Source: Apostichopus japonicus
Lineage: Eukaryota > Echinodermata > Holothuroidea > Aspidochirotida > Stichopodidae
Reading direction: 5' to 3'
Assembly: GCF_037975245.1 (NCBI RefSeq)
Contig: NC_092577.1
Location: 16,940,013-17,004,012 of the forward strand
DNA length: 64,000 nucleotides
Part shown: positions 53,923-64,000 of the stretch, one piece after another
Position numbering within the stretch: the stretch's first letter is position 1
How the letters are laid out: each line of letters begins with the position of its first letter
Program-made: the position numbers and the translations under genes
Notes under the pieces: model-generated
Seen by the model: the letters and a program-made list of their open reading frames with translations, nothing else
What the model was told of the DNA's origin: nothing
Database searches by the model: none

Positions 53923-54042
53923 TGTTACTAACACACTAGGTGACATATTTGCTAAACCATCGATTTATGATGTTACTAACACACTAACACATGATGTTAC
54001 TAACACACTAGCTGACATATTTGCTAAACCATCGATTTATGT
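53923..54042 (+). repeat. Tandem duplication of about 70 bp
   Basis: GATGTTACTAACACACTA...TGACATATTTGCTAAACCAT occurs twice, with a third partial GATGTTACTAACACACTA between them. Confidence 0.8.
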
Positions 54043-55574
54043 ACACTGGTTTATGTCTTGATGCTTACCACAAATAAGCAGGATGTTCTTTTATCTAAAA
54101 TATAGCATGTAGCCTACCCTAACTAGGCGTAATATCAGTAACAATGGAAGCCTATCCACCTTGGCTACGTAGATGAAAAATTCAAAAATTTTTGAATTTG
54201 AACAATAAATTGATAGGAATATAAAACAATAGTTGTAAGCAAAACGATACTTCGGCAATGCTTCAATTACCTTTTACTTCGTCTGGCTCACGGCTGGTGC
54301 AAGATGTGCAAACAGCTGTGATGCTGTATCAGACTACTGTGCATACACAAGATGCGGCAAATTATCTGATGTTTTCTTCATAGTGGCCAGGATTGATATG
54401 TTACGACAGGGGTTTCTATTGATGGATTTTCATTCTACCAGTGAAACACACTTAACATCTGTTGGTTTCAAAGGTGTTGTATAGCATCTTACTGTGTCTT
54501 CCAAAGTTAGCGGCTTGATTGAAGTTAATTATTTTCAGGAAAATCATGTTTTAATGCTCTAGAACAGGAGCCTATAATTGTCTATTATTAGTGAATGCGG
54601 TATATAAGTTACAACTATTCTTGGATTCTTGCCAAGTTTGGACTTGTGCCAAGAATATTTGATGTGCTTGCACAGTATGATGTGTGTGGACCACAAAAGA
54701 CTACCAGTTATGCACGGCTACCAAGTCACATGCACTGAATTTGGTTTGTGAGCCTGAGGATTTCTGGTCTGTTTAGTGAGCATCCAATGCCATTTGAAGA
54801 TAGCCAAATGATTAATTGTAATGCCCATCAGTATTTTAAATAAGACAGATCCAACCACAACAGAATCTGGAAATTATGAAAAAAAGAAGTAAGTAGCCTG
54901 CTCTAAACAAGTTATTTTGTGAAAACTGCAGCTTAACAGTAACTCACTTGCCATGCAACAGCATATTTACCCTCATCACGTGTTGCAAAGTCTCTTTGTT
55001 TAGTATATTATATATAGGCTAATTAGGATAGTTACTTTTGCAATCAATTTTTGTTTGGCCCCTTCAAATTAAATGCATTGGGATGCCTGTAACCCATTGG
55101 TGACCACGATTATTAGTAATCAGGTTCTGAGTAGAATGAATTATATATTGCAACCAAATTATTTGGCGGATATAACCAGATGCACACTTAAAATGATGAG
55201 AATAGGTGTATGAAAGGTGAAAAAAAAACTTTATCGTGTACAGAGAAACACCTTGCCAAAAATGCCTCTTAGACTGCTGGATTTGACTCTCCCAGGGCAT
55301 TGTAAATTACATCTCAACGTTTTTTACTTCAAAGATCTCACATTTTGGAATTCACATTTCCCAATAATAAGAAGGTAAATTAGGGGAAAAGATACTCATA
55401 GGTAATAACTGTTACGTCAGCAACCAGCAGATATATGAATGCACGCTCGAGCAATCTGATGGCAGGTTAACCTGTATATGCTGAGAACATCTAAGCAACA
55501 TTGGACATTAAAATTTTCAAATGAAGGCCCGTGTCAAAGTCGATAGTGTGACTGGGCGAAATGAAGGTTGCATA
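54043..55574. other. No gene seen
   Basis: AT-rich, with no repeat array or exon signal that stands out. Confidence 0.4.
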
Positions 55575-55589
55575 AATTTCTCTTTTACT

Positions 55590-55737
55590 GTTGTCCTTTT
55601 CCTTCTCTTGTCCTTTTCGCGGCACGTTCAACGCTGCGTTAGTGAGAGATTGATGGGTTTCAGTTGTTGTTTTGCAGACTGGGATTGTTTTTGTTGACCT
55701 TTGGTCCGTGTCCGTTTTCTTAGCACGTAAAAAGCAC
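55590..55737 (+). mobile_element. LINE 3' UTR fragment with target duplication
   Basis: 148 bp flanked by AATTTCTCTTTTACT (55575-55589, 55738-55752). It is the + strand version of the 3' UTR in 43238-43330, with TTTGGTCCGTGTCCG and the end CACGTAAAAAGCAC. Strongly 5'-truncated insertion of the same LINE family as the ORF1 copies. Confidence 0.85.
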
Positions 55738-55752
55738 AATTTCTCTTTTACT

Positions 55753-57444
55753 CATTGTCAGAATGAAATGGGCAAGTGAATCCCAAAATATGCTCGGGTA
55801 AGAACATTTTCGGGGGCCTCGTGAAAGAAAAGCATAAGGAGGCTTGTTAGTCGTAGGTTTACCTGGATGATTGGTAAATCCAGCCCTGGAAATGTATCAT
55901 GTGTGGGTCTGGAGTCACATAGGAGGGATGATATTTTTGTGTATTATTAAGGCTGCTCAACTGCAAAATATTTTGTTGTGGACTATCCCACCTCTCATTT
56001 TTACTACACAAACTACAGATGTACCATATGATCGACTGTGTAGTTTGTATGTAGCAAAACATTGGGGATAAAATAGAGCGATTCAGACGTATGACTTACA
56101 TGACAATTTTTTATGACTTAGGTTTTGGCAATTATATAACCTATTTCAATCAGAGTTGGACTTGAATTTATTCCTCCACATGTCCTTTTAGAAATAGAAT
56201 GGGATTTGTACGCTTTTCCCGTAACACTCCACAGGATTTATTGGTTCCTTCAAAGTAGTAGAATTTTTAGAAGAAAATTGATTTTTGGGTAAAATTTGGC
56301 TCTGACATGGAATGGCCTATCAAGTCAACTCCATTAGTTACTTAATTAAAGTGAGACAAATTGAAATGTATTTCACTGTCTTTACTGAAGGTATCCTTGC
56401 ACTCATACAACAATAACCGGAATACAGCATGAATTGGTGAATTTTCATATTCCAGTAAACCACTGTCAGAATTATTGTTTGGCTTCTAACAATAATTAGG
56501 TATATACTGTAGGCTGCAACTTATAGATTAATTAAGGCATACTAATATTACATTGAAGTTCTGTACCCGAAAAGCTACACTGGTACTCATATAATATAGG
56601 TCCTACAATGCGAATAGTAAATTTACTGTACAGATTACCACTGTTAATTCGAGGAATTCATACCAAGTAATTTCCATTGTTGTTAAGTTGTTGAGAGACA
56701 AATTCCAATTTTATTTCACTGTCTTTACTGAAGGTATCCTGGCACTCACAACATGACCAGAATACATCATGAAAAGGTGAATGAACTTTACAGATTACCC
56801 CACAAGGTATACCGGCTAACCATGCAGAGAAGCTGATCGCAGTTACCAAAAAAAAAACATCGGCCTTGATAGGCGACGAAAGGCATGATGTAGTTGGCTA
56901 ACTATAATGCAAGAAAAAGTAGTACATGTAGAGTAAGCACCGATTTTAATATATTGGTTAAGTCGCTTATGTAGAAAATATTCTTACCTTATACGACATT
57001 TAAAACCACTTTGCAGTCTCACTGGATCTATTTCACATCTGTCTCAGCCACTGTTGTGTATTGCAGTTGTTGGCCTACATTAATCAGCATTGGTAGTTGC
57101 ACCGAGAATAAAGACAATTAACCGTTTCTAAAATTAACCAAGAAATGGGTGCTAAGTACATAATGAGATCCTCACGCGATTTACACTCCCTGCGAAGACT
57201 TTGGTCATTATCAATCATTTGTGTACTCTTTCAGATAAGATTAGACGATAATTTAGGTCATAAATAAACATAGTAAAGTTCACAGTCGGTGTTAGTTGGA
57301 CGGAACTAATGAGACACAATAGAATACTTAAGCAGAGGTGTTCAGTTAAAAATACTGTTCGGGAGATGTTTCCCATTCTTGTTCTGCGAAATATGCTATA
57401 TTCATAGCAAATTATACCAAATGTGCCTCTAAACATAACCTACA
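55753..57444. other. Non-coding; one diverged duplication
   Basis: TTTCACTGTCTTTACTGAAG...GCACTCA occurs at 56372 and 56715 with further similarity downstream (GAATACA.CATGAA..GGTGAAT). No gene recognised. Confidence 0.45.
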
Positions 57445-57625
57445 GGGTATACAACAACTTACCTCAGGCTGTCAGAGACTCTCCTTCCCTACTTGTGCTT
57501 AAGAAATGCTTGAAGACTTATTTCTTTGAATCATTTGTCCAATAATTTTGTATTTTTTGGTCTTGTAAAGCGCATACAACTTTTGGATTATGCGCTATAT
57601 AAATAACGGGATGATAAAAATAATA
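57445..57625 (+). mobile_element. CR1/L2-like LINE 3' end
   Basis: Encodes the C-terminal signature NNLPQAVRDSPSLLVLKKCL and KTYFFESF, then a stop. The 3' tail has the hairpin AAGCGCATACA...TTATGCGCTATATAAATA and ends in a TAA microsatellite. 5'-truncated. Confidence 0.75.
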
Positions 57626-59210
57626 ATAATAATATCGCGCAATTTCAGATGCCTTGAAAACTGTTGTCTTTTTTAAACGTGTTTTCACTGTAACCAATGA
57701 TATCATTATGTCATGCTAAAAGGTGTAATATTTTAAATCCAGTATGTGTAAAATCAATCTCCATAACACACAATAAACATGGTACGAAAAGGAAATACTT
57801 CAAAATAAATACAAGCACGTAAGGCTCGATTATGTCATACCTGGACTCTATCAAATTCTTCAACCTTGTGTGCTAAGGGACATTCAGTTTCACAAATTTA
57901 ATAAGATTTTCTCAAATCTTTCGGAAAGTTTGTTCATAACATAGTAGTCTATATTACATGATGAGTACTGACTTGGTTTTGCGTCCCCTTTAAGACGAAT
58001 ATGTAGATACACATTGCATTTTCTTCACATACCTTATACAACGTTGTAGTGCATTTTACTCATGTCAAATTCGATGGAGTATTACCAATGGAGTGAGAAT
58101 GATAGCAAAGGTTGGATAGATGGAAGGGGCACACATTATAATTCCCGCATCTGATTGAGCTAGGGTACTGAAGCCTTTTCGAAGGACTAGAGACGAATAT
58201 GATTTGATTAAGTAAAAGATGCTGCCCCGGGATCATTGAAGCTGAATTCAATGTAGACTATTAAAACAGTAAACGTGAGATATTGTGATAATGAATGGTA
58301 ATTAAGAAATTAAAATTTCCACGACTGATTAAGGTTAGAGGCCTGAATCATTCTGGGTTTTTATAAGGTGCTGCCCTGGGGTCATTGAATCCCAGTCCTA
58401 CGCACCAGAAAGTGATGAAAAAATTGAAACGTCAAATGGTCTTTATAAGTTACTCTGAAGGCAAGTTTCTGCTAATAAATATTTTGTGTGAGGTTGAAAA
58501 ACGAGTGGGTACACCCAAGGTAGTGGTCTAGATCTACACCTGCTCAATGAAAACATTCCCTCATTTAACTATGTTCTACCGACTGACGATTGGAGGTGTG
58601 GAAGGGGGATATCCAGTCGGTCCCCGGTCCCATTTGGCTACGCCATTGCACATTACAGTCTAACTTTAGGTTCTTAGACACTATATGCGGATGCTTGAAA
58701 ATGTTCACGCCGGAGTTTGGTTGCCTGCATGGTTACAGTGACCATGAGTTGTGATATGCACTCTAAGTTCAAGAAAGAATGGGTTTGTACCTCACGAATT
58801 CTCAGCGATCCAGCGAAAGGTTACTGTGGCGACATTCAAAACCTTAAGTCCCCTTTGCACCACATATAAGCATTAGTTGCCTTATTGTCAAAGGCGGGTA
58901 TCACTATCACCTACAGCTCAGTAATGATGTTGAACCATGCAGGACGGGTCCAGGATTTCATAAAGGATGTCACATGAGGTCGTTCAAACGACACCCTGGT
59001 AAGGGGGTATGAGGGTCCTACTCCAGGGAAATTTTAAATTTACACGTGAAATGGTGCGTTCTAAACTGTAGGAAGGCTATGATTTGGGTATATAATTACA
59101 TCTACACGCAAACTTGGTATTTCCTTTTTGTGAATTTAAAATCCTGGATCCATCCCTGATTAACTGGAAGATAATGTGCTGTACTTTGGACTTTAAAAAT
59201 TGAAATGAGT
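57626..59210. other. No gene seen
   Basis: Non-coding. No repeat array. Confidence 0.4.
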
Positions 59211-59214
59211 GTCC

Positions 59215-59355
59215 ATATCATCGTTTATATCATCGTTTATATCAGTGTTTATCACTGTTTGTGTCAGTGTTTACATCAATGTTAATATCAGTGTTCATAT
59301 GAGCGTTTACATCAATGTTTATAATGGTGTGTTAATATTCAGTGTTTATATTAGG
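59215..59355 (+). repeat. 12-bp minisatellite (ATCAGTGTTTAT)
   Basis: About eleven imperfect copies of a dodecamer, including ATCATCGTTTAT, ATCAGTGTTTAT and ATCAATGTTTAT. Confidence 0.8.
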
Positions 59356-60690
59356 GTGCAATAAATATAATTGTATGGAAAAAACAAAACAAAAAGCCGA
59401 CACAAAAATAGCAAAGCAAATCAAAAACAAAACATTTGAATTAACAATGTAATATTGTACCCCGAGTGAACAGTTCGATGATACGTAGTTAAGCATTGTT
59501 CAATGTTTCTTGGAATGTTACCTAATTGTGTATGGTCTAAATCCCGACCGCGCTTCACTGTAGGTGGAACTCATTCAAATGGAATAATTTACAGACAATC
59601 CCCAAATGAATAGTAAATCAATTTTAAACAGATGGAAACAAGGGGCAACATCCAAAGACAATAGCTAAGAGTGGAAAAGGGCATTGGCGTCAGCAGGGGC
59701 GGGGGTTGTCCTCTGACCAGGCATTTTCATTTCCAGTTAACAACATTTATGCTTTCACTCTCGCCACCAGGGTCTCCAATTTCCTCTTTCGAATGATGTT
59801 GGCACGGATATAGCATTTAACTAAATAATTTAATAATCAGGTGAATTTCACCACAGAATGTTATCATTCTATACACAGAACGTTTAAAGAGATAGATATT
59901 CACTGCCTCTCTCACCAATTTGCATTAAAATACACAACTTAATTCCCACGACTCCAAAGTTAACTTATAACTTGTTTATGACTGCGATATATCATATGAG
60001 TTAATAACAGTTTAAGCGTTGTTCGGAAAGGTTATATTTCTAGAAGCTTGAACGGACATTTTACTGCCACCTATGAAAAAAAATGTCCTCTAAAAAAAGG
60101 TCCAAAATGATCTATTTTCTTAATGTCTGTTTTGAAGAATGTAAGATTCAAACAATCTCTTCGGTTTGAACCCGCCTTATTGCAAAGCCTTTACGGTTCA
60201 AATCCTTTACGGTCTCAAATTTGAATCTGCCTTTTGTTTTGACGCCTAATAAAACTTTATTAAGTAAATAAAATACAACTCAAGATGTTCTTTACTTATA
60301 TTTATTTATTTATTGTACCCTGGCATGAAACCTTGTAAGTAACGATCGATAAATCGGACAAAGATTAAAAATCGAGAGCATAGTAACGTTTATTGTTTCA
60401 TTCAGTTACCTTGAGGCGATAACATAACCATTATGGGATGTATTTATATTTCAATGATCAAATATTACAATAAAATCATCAGTCTATTCCATGGAGGCAC
60501 ATGACAGAGATTAAGAAACAATTTGTTGTAAATGTTTCTTCCTCATCCAACTTACAAAACTCGTGCAACATATATTGATAGTGGTAATTAAACCGAAATT
60601 AGGTATCAAAGATCACCAAACGCCTCCGCACTCTGCTTGTATTTTTGTTCCCAATCAACAGTGATACTAATAGTAGATCAATAACTGAGA
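59356..60690. other. No gene seen
   Basis: Non-coding AT-rich DNA. Poly-A-rich runs near 59380-59430. Confidence 0.4.
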
Positions 60691-60693
60691 ATA

Positions 60694-61070
60694 TTTGCGA
60701 AGCTTCACTCAAATGGCGACAAATCCATAATAATGAAAGCTTCACTCAATTGGCGTCATACCCCATAAAAAAGAAAGCTTCACTCAATTGGCGACAAACC
60801 CAAAGTAACCAAAGCATCACTCAGTTCATGACAAAACCATTATAAACAAGCTTCATTCAATTGGTAACAAACCCCATAATAAACAAAGCTTCACTCAATT
60901 GGCGACAAACCCATAATAATCAAAGTCCCATTCAATTGGTGAAAAACCCATAATAATGAAACCTTTTTTTCATTTGGTGACAAACGCACTATAATGAAAG
61001 CTTCACTGAATTGGTGACAAAAGCATAAGTAAACAAAGCTTCATTCCATTGGCTACGAACCAATAATAAT
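60694..61070 (+). repeat. About 40-bp minisatellite (AAAGCTTCACTCAATTGGCGACAA)
   Basis: Nine imperfect copies of a unit starting AAAGCTTCACTCAATTGG and ending CCCATAATAA, with period near 38-42. The single frame through it is not a credible protein. Confidence 0.85.
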
Positions 61071-62324
61071 CTACTGTTTTCCTGTTCGCTCGAAACGCTA
61101 AGATTTGAAAATTGGCTAACTAGATTTGTTAGATTTGTTTTACCAATAAATGCTTTTGTACGAGAAGATATATTGTAGTCAAATGTAGCCCAAAAAGTAA
61201 AACAAATACAAGGAATTGTCCGAGTTTGATCAACCCTCGAATCCAGAGCGATGTATTCGCCAAAAGTGAATTGTCATGAAAAATGTTTGCACTGAAATGA
61301 ACAGTATTTGCGATCGTTTGACGATTCTTACGTAACATAAAATGTAGTAAAATATAATAAATCGTTCATTGCCCTATGTTATCAAGTATTTGTCATAATA
61401 TGTTTAAGGCCCTTTTTTCCAAAAGGTTTCTATAATGAAAATGTATAATATGTCCAAAAAAAAGGAACGGAAACTTGGAACGAAAATATTTCTATGAATC
61501 ACTGTCAAGAATATCAAATCAGCTAATAAAACATTGGAACGGAATTTGGATAGTAAGGTATGAATCCTGAAATTAAGAAAATATTTCGTTCAATTGCTCA
61601 TGCAGTTTATTACAACTTAAGAAAAGGCTTTTTAATGCATTGGACAGAGAACTTTAGTTTTAACTTCAGTACTAAACGTCCGTTGTAAGCCGTTTATATG
61701 GGACACCAATGTCACATTTATCTTTTCGCAAAGTTCTACCGCCTACAACCACGGCGCCAATACAAGCGGCTTGCAAAAACTCCCCAGTAGCCATAAGATA
61801 ACGATGGTAATTTAAGCAGGTCTCCTGTAGGGAAAGTAAAGGCATGTTTTAATCCATGTAGATTAAACATGTTCATTCAACCATGCCATTCATGGGTGGT
61901 TGTAGGGCTATGACACCCGCTGGTATATAATGAGCCTACACTTCATGCAACAGGTTAGTCTGCTCTTTAAATGTGAGGAAGTGACAGCATTAGAGATATC
62001 GTTCAAGGAATCATATAACTATATTTAATCATCCTCCAGAGTGGGCATATTCCTTTAATGCACTCATCTTGCAACTATAAGGTCTATGGTTATGTTTTCC
62101 ATAGTCAAGGCACATACATGGTTATTTGATTATTAAGGGCTGGGTAGAGCACAGGTTTTACCGTGAGGTCAGCATATCAAATTCGGTTGTAACATGAAAC
62201 TCACGTGTTTCTCTCTCGTAACTGTAATTGATAAATGTACATGGTGACTTCACACTATGTATCCACTCACCATTGACGTGTAACATGATTTCGACCGCCT
62301 TTGCCACTCACTTTCATGTATGCC
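61071..62324. other. No gene seen
   Basis: Non-coding sequence between two tandem arrays. Nothing recognised. Confidence 0.4.
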
Positions 62325-62955
62325 ATATGTTAAGACGCCATTGGGCTGGGTTACGTGAGTTTGGTACATACTCACACAGTGTGATATATATGCCTATATG
62401 TTAAGACGCCATTGGGCTGGGTTACGTGAGTTTGGTACATACTCACACAGTGTGATATATATGCCTATATGTTAAGACGCCATTGGGCTGGGTTACGTGA
62501 GTTTGGTACATACTCACACAGTGTGATATATATGCCTATATGTTAAGACGCCATTGGGCTGGGTTACGTGAGTTTGGTACATACTCACACAGTGTGATAT
62601 ATATGCCTATATGTTAAGACGCCATTGGGCTGGGTTACGTGAGTTTGGTACATACTCACACAGTGTGATATATATGCCTATATGTTAAGACGCCATTGGG
62701 CTGGGTTACGTGAGTTTGGTACATACTCACACAGTGTGATATATATGCCTATATGTTAAGACGCCATTGGGCTGGGTTACGTGAGTTTGGTACATACTCA
62801 CACAGTGTGATATATATGCCTATATGTTAAGACGCCATTGGGCTGGGTTACGTGAGTTTGGTACATACTCACACAGTGTGATATATATGCCTATATGTTA
62901 AGACGCCATTGGGCTGGGTTACGTGAGTTTGGTACATACTCACACAGTGTGATAT
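62325..62955. repeat. 71-bp satellite, nine copies
   Basis: Nine nearly perfect 71-bp units with GACGCCATTGGGCTGGG at 71-bp steps (62334 to 62902). Each unit has two inverted pairs, GTGAGT...ACTCAC and CACAC-A-GTGTG, so each can form adjacent hairpins. The last unit is cut short at GTGATATACACTCAC. Confidence 0.95.
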
Positions 62956-63239
62956 ACACTCACACAGGTAACTGTGTATTTGAATGAGCATTATCCTGTT
63001 ATAACCTCTCACCTTATTCCCGTTCGCAGGAATATGTCTAACAGGGTGCGTCTAACGAAGATGTGACTATTGTTTCGAATACCGTCGTGGGGAGGTGTTA
63101 CTTTTTGTATGGTGCTTTTGAATGGTGCTTGGTGTAAGTGTTATCCTCCCCGGCAGCATGAAAGACCACAAATTACTCTACATAGGATAAATCTGATAAA
63201 GGCCTATGGAGAATCTATTAAAAATATTGTCATACTCAC

Positions 63240-63362
63240 ATCACATTCTCTGATAGGAACTGTGCAGTCAATGTATGTGAAAGTGTAAGCGACGGTTTCC
63301 AAGGTAACCAGAGCAGCTGCTACCAGGATCGATACAGCTGATGTCCACATATAGGTCTCAAT
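63240..63362 (-). CDS. Exon of an unidentified membrane protein
   Basis: On the minus strand the exon has a TTTATGCAG acceptor and a GTGAGTATG donor, both close to consensus, and is exactly 41 codons in phase 0. The peptide starts IETYMWTSAVSILVAAALVT and ends in a Cys-bearing CTVPIRECD. The hydrophobic stretch is long enough for a membrane helix followed by an extracellular-like loop. I do not recognise the family. Neighbouring exons were not found in the window, so the gene probably extends outside it. Confidence 0.6.
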
Positions 63363-63890
63363 CTGCATAAACAAGTTGTTATATAGTGGTTTTATGGTAT
63401 GCAAAAAGCAATAAAATTTTAAATTGTTCAATACCTCTACAATAGATTAAATCAATGACAGTAAGGGATTAGTGACAGGTGTGGCAAATATGAATGAAAC
63501 TGGAAAACAAAGATTGTGATTACATGACTACGGTGTATTTTACATGGCTTTCCCCAAAAAATACAGCAAATTCAGAAATGAAATAAAGCAACTAGTAATC
63601 ATTTATAGCAATAAAATATCGTCCTATTTATATTTCTTTCAAACAGTCTCAATCTCTTCTCCTCCTCCTACTTAAAAAACAAAACGGATCTTTACGTAAT
63701 TTATTTCAGATAGCTGGATAAAACCTGCAATCCGTTTCAGTATTGGACCAAATCGTAAATATAATTCTACGACATAATTGTGCAGTATATTCTTAAATAT
63801 GTAGTTATTGTAACAATAATTATAATAAAGAAGTCTTTTTTGATACCATTCTAAGGGATCAGTACTTTTCACAATTGTAGTCGTCTCCTA

Positions 63891-64000
63891 GCATTACTAA
63901 ATCAGATTGACTGTTGACATCTGAATGTGGACTTAACCGTAGAGGAACTCAGTGGTGTCGAGAATTTGAGACGTGAATAGTCAATCTGATTTAGTAATGC
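63891..64000. repeat. 22-bp perfect inverted repeat at the window end
   Basis: GCATTACTAAATCAGATTGA... at 63891-63912 is mirrored at 63979-64000, with a 66-bp loop. The right arm reaches the last base, so the repeat may extend beyond the window. Could be a MITE or a cruciform-forming palindrome. Confidence 0.85.

Noticed and set aside
60694-62955. CRISPR-like arrays of regular repeats
   Set aside because: The repeats are contiguous tandem units without unique spacers, in eukaryotic sequence.

Overview
The window looks like nuclear DNA of an animal, most likely a marine invertebrate. The evidence is split coding exons with GT-AG borders, CR1/L2-like and zinc-knuckle-ORF1 LINE remnants, Ty3/Gypsy elements, a DIRS-like tyrosine-recombinase retroelement, an OTU- and endonuclease-bearing Helitron (Helentron), hAT-type MITEs and many minisatellites. 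An echinoderm such as a sea cucumber would fit, but nothing here proves the species. No rRNA or tRNA gene, CRISPR array or bacterial operon was seen.

Most of the sequence is transposable elements nested in, and breaking, one long host-like gene on the + strand. Pieces of that gene run from about 3.3 to 44.9 kb: a SET-domain N-terminal exon (3326-3414), a SET C-terminal exon (30400-30572), two phase-compatible linker exons (35812-35884, 37240-37318), a zinc-finger/helical middle present as two tandem 2.3-kb copies (38.2-40.4 and 40.4-42.6 kb), and a tyrosine-recombinase-like last exon (42837-43237) interrupted by a LINE. Frameshifts, stops and the insertion make it a probable pseudogene as assembled. 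Its largest intron holds a 2303-residue Helentron protein (13166-20077) preceded by a 1.6-kb array of 10-bp A-tract repeats, a LINE split by a 1.3-kb hAT-like element (21774-23077), and a Gypsy element with identical 154-bp LTRs (23956-28350). A second Gypsy element on the minus strand (31278-35457) lies in the next intron, carries its own LINE insertion, and has an unusual primer site complementary to its own LTR.

From 44938 to 51233 lies a DIRS-like element on the minus strand. It has terminal inverted repeats, an internal complementary region joining complements of both ends, RNase H and recombinase remnants, a nested LINE ORF1 copy and a perfect 53-copy 18-bp satellite. From 51.2 to 64 kb the sequence is mainly non-coding with small LINE tails and minisatellites (12 bp, about 40 bp, 71 bp). 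One convincing minus-strand exon of an unidentified membrane protein (63240-63362) and an inverted repeat lie at the very end.

The elements that could still be active or recently active are the Helentron (intact reading frame) and the first Gypsy (identical LTRs, but a broken C-terminus). All boundaries were found by eye; residue numbers are counted from the stated starts.
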